DNA of 35,728 nucleotides from Martinezella calliandrae (GTDB taxonomy: Bacteria; Pseudomonadota; Alphaproteobacteria; Rhizobiales; Rhizobiaceae). The translations under genes and the position numbers were made by a program. The notes beneath the pieces are model-generated. The model was not told where the DNA came from. It was given only the letters and a program-made list of their open reading frames with translations, and ran no database searches. Below are positions 7,912-15,974 of the stretch, piece by piece (the first letter of the stretch is position 1; each line of letters opens with the position of its first letter). The DNA lies in NCBI RefSeq assembly GCF_030272695.1, contig NZ_JARFYN010000066.1, positions 1 to 35,728 on the forward strand, read 5' to 3'.

Positions 7912-9119
7912 TCCTTAAAAGACTTGCACAATCGGGCATGTCAGCGGCGCTGCTTTTCTTCGCGGAATTGGGGCCTGGCACATCCAGTAGCGCCGCCGAC
8001 GCATCAATTGCCCTGCGGGCCCCGCCTAACGTAATGCTGCGGGCCGTCGTCTATCACAGCGATCACTATGAACATCTCCAACGTCGGCATTTTCGGCGGG
8101 TCCGCCAGCGACCAAAACGCGGTGAGCACGCTGCTTTTCCACCCCGAGCTTTAGAAGGCTGCAGTCGCGAACAGCGGTTCCCACGACAACCGTATGAATA
8201 AGATCGGGTGGAACGAGCATTGATGGCCGGTCGCAATAGAATATTCGGAATTCTCAGACATAGACAATGCCCATAGGCTGCTGGGCAAGCTGATGCGCAT
8301 CGTCGGCGAAACGAACCCCAATACGGAAAAGCGTTACCGGGCTGCACTTCGCGTCGCCACTACTCTCGCCGGGTCGGCAGTGAATTCACTCGCCGGCAAG
8401 TGGATGGTCAAGACGCAGCAGATGCGCTGGTGCTCATGCAAGTCCGGGCGGCCGAGATCAACGGCTAACTTCGCAACCGGTTGCGGGCGCGGTTCTGACA
8501 GCCTGGACCGAGCGTGCCGCCGATATTCAAACTGAAAACGCGCCTTTTGCGTGTCGCCTGACCCAGAGAAATTATCCGTCTCCTGCCCTACAGGATGTTC
8601 GATAAGAATCGCGTGTGACGCAGCCGCGATCACCGAAAACAAGCGGCCTGCTGATGTGTTGACTTATATCACGAAGGGTCAGGAGCAGTTGCCGTCGCCG
8701 AAGGTAAAGACCAGCAGCGAGAGAATCGGCTGTACGCCGCGACCACAAGCCGGGCCGAAAGACGGATTTCATGGATATTCTGTAGTGATGGCGCGGCGTG
8801 AGAAAGCGCTTTCTCCGCTTGATGCCGCAGAGCGAACTGTCGATCACATAATCTCAAAGCCGAAGGTGGCTTTGGAAAGGCCAGTATGTCCGTATCGTCG
8901 ATACCAACAACACTTGCTCCTGTCGGCATTCCACTCTCAACGACGAGCCCATAGCGGGATCTCTCATCAAAATGTCGCTAGTCTTGGGCCATTTTGTCCG
9001 GGGGCTCTTGCCCATAATGAAATAGCCGAACGCTCAGGAAATTCTCAGGAGGACCTATTGTCTGTTTTTCAGACATATAGTAGAACGCTGACTGATAAAT
9101 GGACAAAAGAGGTCTGGTT
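7912..9119. other. 1.2 kb without an intact gene
   Basis: Open frames here are short, change frame often and lack recognisable domains. Stretches such as RLLGKLMRIVGETNPNTEKR (near 8275) and VSSIPTTLAPVGIPLSTT (near 8890) read as protein but end quickly. This looks like decayed mobile or plasmid DNA. I could not name the source gene of any part. Confidence 0.5.
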
Positions 9120-9395
9120 ATGTTCCCTTCACGAGCGTTTGAAGACGCGATACGCGATGAGATCGTATCAGCTATCAACGACAGGCCCGCCCGCCGCGCC
9201 GCATGGGAGCCTGAAGTCGACTCTCTGGTCGTGGTTCGAGTCGTTTTGCGGGTAGAAGAAGAGTTTGCGCTTAAACTGCCCGATGATGTCATGCCATCTG
9301 GCGGTTTCGATAATGTCGAGCATTGCGTTGCCGCCGTAGTGGAGGCGTGTCGCGAGCTGTGGAACATTAGTCAACCTCAGACGGAGGAGGTGTAA
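9120..9395 (+). CDS. Small ACP-like protein of the XRE-ImmA module
   Basis: A 91-residue acidic protein. The region VVRVVLRVEEEFALKLPDDV followed by GGFDNVEHCVAAVVE resembles helices II-III of an acyl carrier protein, but Asn-Val occupies the place where ACPs carry the Ser that takes phosphopantetheine. It could be an ACP-fold protein that binds partners without a prosthetic group; this is inference from pattern only. I chose the ATG at 9120 because AAGAGG lies 7 bases upstream; an earlier ATG at 9099 has no ribosome site. The XRE gene begins one base after its stop, so the two are almost surely one operon. Confidence 0.6.
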   Translation: MFPSRAFEDAIRDEIVSAINDRPARRAAWEPEVDSLVVVRVVLRVEEEFALKLPDDVMPSGGFDNVEHCVAAVVEACRELWNISQPQTEEV

Positions 9396-9396
9396 T

Positions 9397-9768
9397 ATGG
9401 TGCGGACTCCTGTCGGATTTGCCGGTTCGAGCCCCGAGGCAGCGGAACTCGGAAAGCGCCTTAAGGAGGCGCGGGAGTATGTGGGCATCACCCAAGAAGA
9501 AGCTGCCGCCCATTTGGGAGTCCGCCGCTCTGCAATTTCAGAGATGGAAGCGGGCAAGCGTGGAGTCGGCGCTCTCGAGATGAAAAGCTTGGCTGCGCTC
9601 TACGAGCGTCCAACGTCGTGGTTTACCGGCGAAATAGAGCAGCAAGTAGCCGAGGACGTCGCATTCCTGGCACGCACGGTGAGCGAGCTGTCGGAAAACG
9701 ACAGGGGCGAGCTGGCAAGCTTTGCGGAATTCCTGCGCTCACGTTCGAAGGTGACCAAGAATGGCTAA
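9397..9768 (+). CDS. XRE-family helix-turn-helix regulator
   Basis: A 123-residue DNA-binding protein with a lambda-repressor-type HTH at about residues 18-75: LGKRLKEAREYVGITQEEAA, then AHLGVRRSAISEMEAGKRGV. A helical C-terminal extension (SELSENDRGELASFAEF) follows. A strong ribosome site, GGAGGAGG, precedes the ATG. The stop overlaps the ImmA/IrrE start by 8 bases. In ImmA-ImmR and similar pairs the metallopeptidase inactivates the XRE repressor on a signal, releasing repression; that logic is the most likely function here. It is probably autoregulated. Confidence 0.85.
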   Translation: MVRTPVGFAGSSPEAAELGKRLKEAREYVGITQEEAAAHLGVRRSAISEMEAGKRGVGALEMKSLAALYERPTSWFTGEIEQQVAEDVAFLARTVSELSENDRGELASFAEFLRSRSKVTKNG

Positions 9769-10567
9769 GGCCCCAGCACGCGCTGCAGTCCTGAAAGGCA
9801 TGCGCGCAGCACTTCGCCTGCAGCGCGATCTCGGCTTGGATCAAGCTGGGGCGCGGGGGCATCGCGTGGATGTGTTCGGTGCGATCTACAGACAGAATGT
9901 ACCCCTGCTCTTCCGGAAGCTTGAGCCGCTCCTAGGGGCTTATCTCCGTGAGGAGGGCAATCCCGGAATCATTCTGACAACGCGCCGCCCGCTTGGCCAA
10001 CAGCGCTTTACCGCAGCGCACGAGCTCGGCCACCATGTGCTCAACCATGATCCCCATGCTGATGACGATAGCATTCTTCGCCGGTCGCCGGATCTTGCTG
10101 GCGACTACATGAACCTTCCGCCAGCCGAACAGGAAGCGGACGCATTCGCATCCTATTTCCTTTTGCCTGACTGGTTGATTACGACACTGATGCAGCGCCA
10201 GCACTGGACGCCGCAGCACCTTCAGCACTCCGACATCGTCTACCAGCTAGCGTTGCGCGTTGGCGCGAGTTATCGCGCGACGCTTTACGCGCTCGTGCGC
10301 AACAAGGTCATCGGGGCAGGAATCCGGCAGCAGCTCGCTAAGGCTCAGCCGGCGACCATCAAGCGCGCGCTCGTGCCCGACCACACGATTGAGTCCACGC
10401 AAAACATCGACGTATGGCATTTAACTGAGCGAGACGAAGGGGCGGTCATCGAAGCAGGCCGAGATGATTTGTTCGTCGTCAAGCTGCGCGAGGACAGCAA
10501 TTCCGGTTACCTCTGGAACTTCGATGAATTGCAAAACGCGGGGTTCGCACGCTGGAGCTTTATCTGA
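9761..10567 (+). CDS. ImmA/IrrE-family metallo-endopeptidase, with a truncated chagasin-like C-terminus
   Basis: Zinc metallopeptidase of the ImmA/IrrE (DUF955) family, 268 residues. The zinc-binding motif HELGH is at 87-91 within FTAAHELGHHVLNH, and a conserved EQEADAFASYFLLP at 123-136 supplies the third ligand region. It probably cleaves the XRE regulator encoded immediately upstream (8-base overlap). The C-terminus adds DDLFVVKLREDSNSGYLWNF; the NSGYLW loop resembles the NxTTGYxW loop of chagasin (I42) protease inhibitors. The chain ends abruptly soon after, at FARWSFI, where a different reading frame resembling a transposase begins at about 10543, so this domain has probably been cut by an insertion. 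The enzyme domain itself looks complete. Confidence 0.8.
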   Translation: MAKAPARAAVLKGMRAALRLQRDLGLDQAGARGHRVDVFGAIYRQNVPLLFRKLEPLLGAYLREEGNPGIILTTRRPLGQQRFTAAHELGHHVLNHDPHADDDSILRRSPDLAGDYMNLPPAEQEADAFASYFLLPDWLITTLMQRQHWTPQHLQHSDIVYQLALRVGASYRATLYALVRNKVIGAGIRQQLAKAQPATIKRALVPDHTIESTQNIDVWHLTERDEGAVIEAGRDDLFVVKLREDSNSGYLWNFDELQNAGFARWSFI

Positions 10568-10632
10568 AGCATCACGGTGCGACGGTTGCCGTTTTCTCGG
10601 ACAAGAAAATCCGCCAGCTATTCAAATCATGA
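10543..10632 (+). pseudogene. Transposase-like fragment abutting the ImmA gene
   Basis: In the frame ending at the TGA at 10630, the sequence reads RTLELYLKHHGATVAVFSDK. This resembles the integrase-core segment of ISNCY/IS481-like transposases (pattern: L-YL--HG-P-A-YSDKHS-FRV). Only about 30 codons remain. It overlaps the last codons of the ImmA/IrrE gene, suggesting that the IS remnant supplied that gene's present stop codon. Confidence 0.4.
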
Positions 10633-10687
10633 GCTGGTTTTTGAATGTCGCCACAGTCTTGGAGCGAGGCGTCCTTTACCTTTGATT

Positions 10688-11377
10688 TCAAAGCCTCGTT
10701 ATTTCCGGTTTTGGGGTTCCCTGCCACTCGAGTCGCCATATTGCCCCTTGCCGCAGGTTTTGAACGAGCGAGGGGTGAAAAGCTACCAGGCAGGTGCCTC
10801 CTATCGATCTCACGGAAGGATAGATCAGCCCCGGGCTATCCTTTTCCTTACGAAGCCACTTCGCAAGAGCTTGCCCTGCCGGATAGGCGACCATAGGGTC
10901 CGCGCTCAAGCTAGGGTCCGTTGCGAAATCCTTGCCTCGCAAGTCGTGAAATTGACCGACGAAGTCGGCCATCAATTCCGCGTAGTCTGTTACGTTCTCG
11001 AAACGGTTGATCGCTTCAAGTTCGCGCGTCAGATGAAAGGACACTTCAGCCAAGGCGGTCTTGGTTTGGAAGGCGCAGTACCACGCGCCGCGTTCATCGT
11101 CATTGAACCGGTTGCCGCCCGGGCGGGTGTAGGTAAACGCAGCGTTGATGAAAGTATGGCCTGGCCGGCCAAAGATGAGCTCCTTGGGATCAAGATCCAA
11201 AAGGCCCCCTTGCTGCGCCTGAAGGCGGCCGCTGGTCGCACCCTCCAGTTCGGCTAGATCCTCCAACGCGCCATGGCTCGGCGCAAGAGCTAGCAACACG
11301 GGTTCCTTGAGCCGGGCGGTAGATATAAGGCGGACAGCGTCTTGCTGAACAATATCCGCGCGGGCAGGCTCGATCAA
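10688..11377 (-). CDS. RES-domain toxin (NAD+ phosphorylase family)
   Basis: Toxin of a type II RES-Xre toxin-antitoxin module. RES toxins degrade NAD+ in the cytosol and arrest growth. The 229-residue protein is of usual RES length and shows GGNRFNDDERGAWYCAF followed by ALAEVSFH, with the Arg, Glu and Ser residues of the RES core. Its start is a TTG at 11377 that shares bases with the antitoxin stop (TTGA), with GAGGTGG just upstream, so translation is coupled to the antitoxin. The gene order antitoxin-toxin is standard. The module sits between the ImmA region and the broken 3' end of the gibberellin operon and may help keep the region in place. Confidence 0.85.
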   Translation of the reverse strand: MIEPARADIVQQDAVRLISTARLKEPVLLALAPSHGALEDLAELEGATSGRLQAQQGGLLDLDPKELIFGRPGHTFINAAFTYTRPGGNRFNDDERGAWYCAFQTKTALAEVSFHLTRELEAINRFENVTDYAELMADFVGQFHDLRGKDFATDPSLSADPMVAYPAGQALAKWLRKEKDSPGLIYPSVRSIGGTCLVAFHPSLVQNLRQGAIWRLEWQGTPKPEITRL

Positions 11378-11811
11378 AGGCCACCTCGCAACGCGTCAAT
11401 ATGGCGCCTTACGAGCAGGAGTTTCGGAATGCCACCTTCGATCATCACGTCAATCGGCCGCCGGCCTTCGAAAAGCGGACCCTTGTTAGCAAGCTTCACC
11501 CATTCATCGGCCAATGGTTCAGAGAATAGAAGGCGCAGGCCCTTGAAAAGGCCGATTAAGGCGCTGACCCTTGTCAAACTGTCTTGAGAGAGGCTTCCGG
11601 TCCACTCTCCTTTTTTCATTCTGAACCACGTTCGTTCCGATACATCGCCCAGGAGGGCACATATCTCACCGCTGGTGAGGCGCCAAATCTCAGCCAACCG
11701 AACAACTCCAGACACAGCGGCTGGCGTCAGCCTTCCGCGCGCGTTTTCGTCGCCGAGATTAACAGGCGCCTGCGGTACTCCATTATCTCGAACTGCATGT
11801 GCTACGACCAT
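11374..11811 (-). CDS. Xre/MbcA/ParS-type antitoxin
   Basis: Antitoxin for the RES toxin that follows it. It has an Xre-like N-terminal HTH (LTSGEICALLGDVSERTWFR, about residues 45-70) and the C-terminal DUF2384 (MbcA/ParS toxin-binding) region: LLFSEPLADEWVKLANKGPL followed by FEGRRPIDVMIEGG. I choose the ATG at 11811 over the one at 11823, because GGAGG lies 5 bases before 11811 and the -10 box would crowd the earlier start. The product is then 145 residues. It overlaps the toxin by 4 bases. The operator in its promoter indicates autorepression. Confidence 0.85.
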   Translation of the reverse strand: MVVAHAVRDNGVPQAPVNLGDENARGRLTPAAVSGVVRLAEIWRLTSGEICALLGDVSERTWFRMKKGEWTGSLSQDSLTRVSALIGLFKGLRLLFSEPLADEWVKLANKGPLFEGRRPIDVMIEGGIPKLLLVRRHIDALRGGL

Positions 11812-11824
11812 GTCAGCCTCCATC

Positions 11825-11860
11825 TGACAGTAAATATACTGCCAAATGGCAGAACTTCAA
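11825..11860 (-). promoter_or_regulatory. Promoter with palindromic operator for the Xre-RES module
   Basis: On the minus strand TTGAAG (11855-11860) and TATATT (11833-11838) form -35 and -10 boxes 16 bases apart. A perfect palindrome, CTGCCA-AA-TGGCAG (11839-11852), fills the spacer. A second, imperfect pair, TGACAGT/ACTGCCA (11825-11844), overlaps the -10. An operator between the boxes is the classical arrangement for autorepression by the antitoxin or the toxin-antitoxin complex. Confidence 0.65.
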
Positions 11861-12000
11861 GAGCCTGGGAGAAGATCAAGACGCTCACAAGCCTTTTAAC
11901 TCAGACGCGACAATCATGCGCCGAAGCGTCATCTCGGGGAATTTGCCCAATCCCCGCTCCGGCATATTCCGCACTTAGCAATCCAAAGAAGCGCATCAAG

Positions 12001-12189
12001 CGGCGCGCGCATGGTCTTGCCCAGCAGCGAGGCGCGCAGGTCGATCTGCGCCAGGTCCAACTCGGGCAATGCGCAGTGTTCGAAACGGATGTACTCCCAA
12101 CCGGCGGCGACCGTGGCCGGCGCCGTTCGCCGATCCAGCACGATGTCCAGATGGTCGTCCTTGCACCGGCTCAGGGCGGTGTCGCTCAT
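12001..12189 (-). pseudogene. idi: Truncated type 2 isopentenyl-diphosphate isomerase (idi)
   Basis: The first 63 or so codons of a type 2 (FMN-dependent) IPP isomerase, the enzyme that balances IPP and DMAPP for terpenoid synthesis. The start reads MSDTALSRCKDDHLDIVLDR, with the family's K-DHL motif, then ALPELDLAQIDLRASLLGKT and MRAP, after which the conserved continuation toward MTGG is replaced by unrelated sequence at about 12001. It follows the ent-kaurene synthase gene by 83 bases in the same direction. This marks the broken downstream end of the gibberellin operon. IPP isomerisation would have to come from elsewhere in the genome or be dispensable. Confidence 0.85.
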
Positions 12190-12272
12190 GCTCGCTCCAT
12201 CCGTCGCATCGGGCGACGGCGTTGCGTCGAATCGGACCGACGGCAGCGCGCACGCCGCCGCCTCCCGCGCGT

Positions 12273-13175
12273 TCAGGCCGGCGCACGCTGGCCTCTCCTC
12301 GCAGCGTCGCTGCGGTAGCGGCTGGTCGAGGTCTGGTAGTACTGGGCGCGGATAGCCGCCATGGCCTCGATCAACGGTCCCCACGGCGCGGGAAAGCGTT
12401 CTTCCGCCATCACCCGGTGCAACATGCGCGTGTGGCCGTCCAGCTCGTCGTTGAGGAACTCTACCGCAGGCATGGCAGGATAGCGCTGCAGCAGCAAGAT
12501 CGCCGCGTTGTCGGCCTCGCCGGCCGACTTGTCCTTGTCGCGTCCATGCAGATCGTTCTGCAAGCGCCCTATCGCGGAGATGAGCCGCAGGACCTGGCGA
12601 AACGCCGGACGGGCGCGCAAGGTCGCCATGTCCAGCCCCCACAGCAACGACAGGCAACAGAACACGTTCGTGTAGGCGATCGAATCGATGCCGTTGTGCA
12701 GGTACTCGGCGTAAGACCAGCGTTCCGCCCCTGCCGCCTGCGCGTGTCCGGCGCGCAGCGCCGCGCAGTAGCACCGGGTATCGTCGAGAAGCTGAGCATA
12801 GTCGCGACGATCGTAGGCGAGCGCGGCCAGCGAAGCGCGCAGTACAACGCAACCCTCGAATCCGGGGAGCGCGCACGGCACGCCCCGCCCCAGCGCCTGT
12901 TCCACCGCGGCGAGCTGCTCCGGCGCGATCAGGCCAAGGTCGTTGCAATCGTCGAGCCAGAACAGCAGCGCCAGTTCGCGATAGAACGTCACGATCAGCG
13001 TTTCGTCCTGCGGATCGCGGCCGGTGCGGGCGCTGGTGTCGCGCAGGTTCGGGTATATGCGCTTCAGGATGTGCTGGCCGCCCCTGACCGCTTCCACGGC
13101 ATGCTCGTCGGCGAACCCGGTCAGGGAACGCCCCCACTCCAGCACCTGCTGCACCGCGCGTTCGGTCTGGATCAT
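12273..13175 (-). CDS. ent-Kaurene synthase (class I diterpene cyclase)
   Basis: Converts ent-copalyl diphosphate to ent-kaurene, the committed hydrocarbon of gibberellin synthesis, in the cytosol. The 300-residue protein has the class I metal-binding motif DDCND at 75-79 (preceded by LLFWL) and an NSE-like second site in RLQNDLHGRDKD. It is a stand-alone class I enzyme, as in other rhizobia, unlike the fused fungal enzymes. The ATG at 13175 overlaps the CPS stop by 4 bases (ATGA), so the two cyclases are translationally coupled. The open frame extends further upstream, but only as overlap with CPS. Confidence 0.93.
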   Translation of the reverse strand: MIQTERAVQQVLEWGRSLTGFADEHAVEAVRGGQHILKRIYPNLRDTSARTGRDPQDETLIVTFYRELALLFWLDDCNDLGLIAPEQLAAVEQALGRGVPCALPGFEGCVVLRASLAALAYDRRDYAQLLDDTRCYCAALRAGHAQAAGAERWSYAEYLHNGIDSIAYTNVFCCLSLLWGLDMATLRARPAFRQVLRLISAIGRLQNDLHGRDKDKSAGEADNAAILLLQRYPAMPAVEFLNDELDGHTRMLHRVMAEERFPAPWGPLIEAMAAIRAQYYQTSTSRYRSDAARRGQRAPA

Positions 13176-14722
13176 GGCGCCGCTCCTGCTCCCTCGCCCA
13201 GGACGCGCCGCCCCCATCGAAGCGCCAGCCACAACCCGGCGAGTTCGGCCACGCGCACCACCCGGGTGGGGCAATACAGTTCCTTGCCGATCCACAACGG
13301 CGTCTGCGGCAATGCATGCGCCGCATGGCGGGCGAGCATCCACTCCAGCGCACCCGCTACCGCCTGCGCCACACGCCGGCGCCCTGTTGGCTCTTCGCTC
13401 CCTTCCATCACGTGCAACGCGAACAGCGCATAGGCGGTTTCCTCGAATGTGGACGTGCGACCGGCGCCCCAGCCGCCGTCGTCGCGCTGCGCCTGGAGCA
13501 GCGCCGCCAGCGCGCGCTCGTCGCGCCACTGGGGCTTGCCTTGCGCCAGCGCGGCGACCGCATGCGCGGTGGGATACAGCCACGAAACGTGCCATTTTTC
13601 GTTGTTCCATAGACCGTGAAGGTTGCGATTGGTCTCGACGTAGGCGCTGGTGCCGGCGGCGGGCTTGCCCAACAGTCGCAACGCATGCAGGGCATGGATG
13701 TTGGTCGACACCGAGGCATTACGCTCGCCGGGGAAGGTGACGAACAGCTCGCCGATTTCGAAATGGCGCAACGCATCGACCGCCGGGTCGCGGCCTGCGA
13801 GGCGCAAGACGCACAACGCAACGGCGGTATCGTCCGCATCAGCCGCGAAGTGCAAGGCCGGGCCCAGACCGCGCACGCCAAGGCGAGCGTCGAGCTGCGC
13901 GACGATCACGCGCACCGCCTCGGCGAGGGTGGGATGCGCGAACAGCCCGGCCAGATGCAGGGTGTACAGCGACCAGCATGGCTCGAACACATTGATCGGC
14001 CAGACGCCGGGAACGACAGCTTCGATGCCGCTGCGCGTCGCTCGCGATGCCGCCTGCAGATACGCGTCGGCGCGCCCGACCTGCGGCGTGCTCCCCTGTG
14101 TCACGGCGTGGGCATGCCACGCGGCGGTGGCCGCCGGACTGATGCCGATACTGCCGTCGTCATCCGGGCATGCGGTAGTCGGCGATGTCCCCCAGGCTTC
14201 CCAGGAGTGCAGCAACGGATGGCCGCTCGGCAACGTCGCCACCGCCCCCAGCTTGGCCAAGCGCGCTTGCCGCAACGGCAACAGTGCGGGGTGGCGCGGA
14301 AACCCCACGCCGCCCAGCAAGGATGCGGCCTCGGCGCAAAACTGCGGCAGGATCAGCTCCGCGCCGATCGGCGCGTCTTCCGGCACCGCATGCGCGTAGG
14401 GATCGGGCTGGCGCTGGAGGAACCGGGTTGCAGCCTGTACTGCGTCGGCAGCGCCGGGAAGAGGGTCGGCACGCTGCAATGCCAGCAAAGCCGCCCACGT
14501 GGGCGCATGGCGGAACAGCGGGAAGTCTGCGCTTCCCCATCCGCCATCGGGCTGTTGTTGCGCGATGAGCCACGCGTATGCGTCCTGCCGACCGGTGACG
14601 TTGCCGTGGAACTGCAGAGCTCGAGCCGTGTCGTAGACGGACGGACCGACGCTGCCGCCATCGCTCATCTCGCTCAGCAGGTGGCGCAATTCGGAAAGGA
14701 TCTGTTCGGACAGCGCGTTCAC
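13172..14722 (-). CDS. ent-Copalyl diphosphate synthase (class II diterpene cyclase)
   Basis: Cyclises GGPP to ent-copalyl diphosphate by protonation. The general-acid motif DADD is at 295-298 (FAADADDTA). Two QW-like repeats are visible: DGGWGSADF near 59-67 and DDGGWGAGR further on. The length of 516 residues from the GTG at 14722 matches rhizobial CPS, and the sequence from NALSEQ onward agrees with my memory of the Bradyrhizobium protein. The frame is open further upstream, but only across the end of the GGPS gene. It overlaps KS by 4 bases and starts about 148 bases after the GGPS stop. Confidence 0.93.
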   Translation of the reverse strand: MNALSEQILSELRHLLSEMSDGGSVGPSVYDTARALQFHGNVTGRQDAYAWLIAQQQPDGGWGSADFPLFRHAPTWAALLALQRADPLPGAADAVQAATRFLQRQPDPYAHAVPEDAPIGAELILPQFCAEAASLLGGVGFPRHPALLPLRQARLAKLGAVATLPSGHPLLHSWEAWGTSPTTACPDDDGSIGISPAATAAWHAHAVTQGSTPQVGRADAYLQAASRATRSGIEAVVPGVWPINVFEPCWSLYTLHLAGLFAHPTLAEAVRVIVAQLDARLGVRGLGPALHFAADADDTAVALCVLRLAGRDPAVDALRHFEIGELFVTFPGERNASVSTNIHALHALRLLGKPAAGTSAYVETNRNLHGLWNNEKWHVSWLYPTAHAVAALAQGKPQWRDERALAALLQAQRDDGGWGAGRTSTFEETAYALFALHVMEGSEEPTGRRRVAQAVAGALEWMLARHAAHALPQTPLWIGKELYCPTRVVRVAELAGLWLALRWGRRVLGEGAGAAP

Positions 14723-14870
14723 GCGGGATGTTCCTTCTGCAGACGGTTGACGAGAACCAGGATCGGTCAGACGCCGCGCGCGTCCCAGCGGGCTCGGACA
14801 CAGTACAGCATGCACCGCTGCCGCCAGCCGATCGCAGCGGCACAGGGGCGACTCCATGCGGGCGGCGCGC

Positions 14871-15878
14871 TCATGCGCATGGCACGTGCTTGACCAGATA
14901 CGCGTTGGCCCGCTGCAGCATCTGCGCCAACCGTTCCGCACGCGGCCCCAGCGACGCGATGGCCTCCCTGGCGTCGCGCAACAGATCCAGCACGAACTGG
15001 CGCGCTGCCTGCAGCCCCATGATCGACGCGCAGGTTGGCTTCTGCGCGGCCGCGTCCTTGCCGGGGGTCTTACCCAGCGTCGCTTTATCCGCTGTCGCGT
15101 CGAGAATGTCGTCGACCACCTGCAACGCCAGGCCGAAACACGCGCTATAGCGATCGAGCGCACAGTACAGCGCAGCGTGCGCGGCATCCTCCGCGATGGT
15201 ACATAGCGCGCCCATTCGAACCGACGCGCGCACTAGCGCTCCGGTCTTCATCCGGTGCATCGCCACGATCCTGTCCAGCTCGACGTGCTTTCCAACCAGC
15301 GACAGATCCACGGCCTGCCCGCCTGCGGCACCCTCGGCGGACACCGCTTGCGCCAGTTCGCGTACGAGCTCGATACGGTTGTCGCCCGGCGCATCCAGGC
15401 TCGCCAGGGTCAGGAAGGCGTGTGCCTGCAGCGCATCCCCGACCAGGATCGCAGTAGCTTCGCCGAACTTGACGTGCACGGTCGGAAGGCCGCGGCGAAG
15501 CACGTCGTCGTCCATTGCGGGCAGGTCGTCGTGGACCAGGGTGCAGGCGTGCATCATCTCGATGGCGGCGCCGACGTCGTGGAGCATGTGCGCCGGCGTA
15601 TCGGCTAGTGCGCCGGCAGCGATACAGAGCAAGGCGCGTGTGCGCTTGCCTCCACGCAAGGTGGCGTAGCGCATCGCCGCCATCAGCTCGGTCTCACCGT
15701 CGTCTTCGGCGCAGAGAAGACGCGCCAGCGCCTGCTCGACCCGCTTTGCGCCATCCTGCATCCAGATCTCCGGCAGCAGCCTCCCGGATGCGCCGCCCGC
15801 CTGCGCGCCCGATCCGCCAAGCGGGGAAACGCCAGTTTGGTCGTGGTGTAGCGTGGAAACGGCCTGCATGTTGTTCAT
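14871..15878 (-). CDS. Geranylgeranyl diphosphate synthase (polyprenyl synthetase)
   Basis: Condenses C5 units to the C20 precursor GGPP for the two cyclases downstream. The family motifs are clear: GGKRTR near 76-81, first Asp-rich motif DDLPAMDDD at 117-125, and second Asp-rich motif DDILD at 256-260. The 335-residue frame starts at ATG 15878. A second ATG at 15869 (MQAV) is better spaced from AAGGA, so the true start may be three codons later. The N-terminus has a longer Gly/Ala-rich leader than housekeeping IspA proteins. It follows CYP117 by 96 bases in the operon. Confidence 0.93.
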   Translation of the reverse strand: MNNMQAVSTLHHDQTGVSPLGGSGAQAGGASGRLLPEIWMQDGAKRVEQALARLLCAEDDGETELMAAMRYATLRGGKRTRALLCIAAGALADTPAHMLHDVGAAIEMMHACTLVHDDLPAMDDDVLRRGLPTVHVKFGEATAILVGDALQAHAFLTLASLDAPGDNRIELVRELAQAVSAEGAAGGQAVDLSLVGKHVELDRIVAMHRMKTGALVRASVRMGALCTIAEDAAHAALYCALDRYSACFGLALQVVDDILDATADKATLGKTPGKDAAAQKPTCASIMGLQAARQFVLDLLRDAREAIASLGPRAERLAQMLQRANAYLVKHVPCA

Positions 15879-15974
15879 GTCCTTGTACCTGACAGGAGAC
15901 TGCCGCGGCGAGCGGCGAGCCGCCGTAGTGTTGCCGGCGTTGCTGCCACGCCAGCTGGCGTATGCGATGCCAGC

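Noticed and set aside
12069..13433. Long plus-strand frame opposite the cyclase genes
   Set aside because: It is rich in Arg and Pro with no motifs, a typical shadow of GC-rich coding sequence on the other strand. The same holds for 13616-14893 and 16539-17690.
12273..13610. A 445-codon frame covering ent-kaurene synthase with an extension into CPS
   Set aside because: The extension overlaps CPS out of frame; the ATG at 13175 with a 4-base overlap gives the usual 300-residue enzyme.
13172..15187. A 671-codon frame covering CPS with a long N-terminal extension
   Set aside because: The first 155 codons overlap the GGPS gene in another frame. The family-like start is the GTG at 14722.
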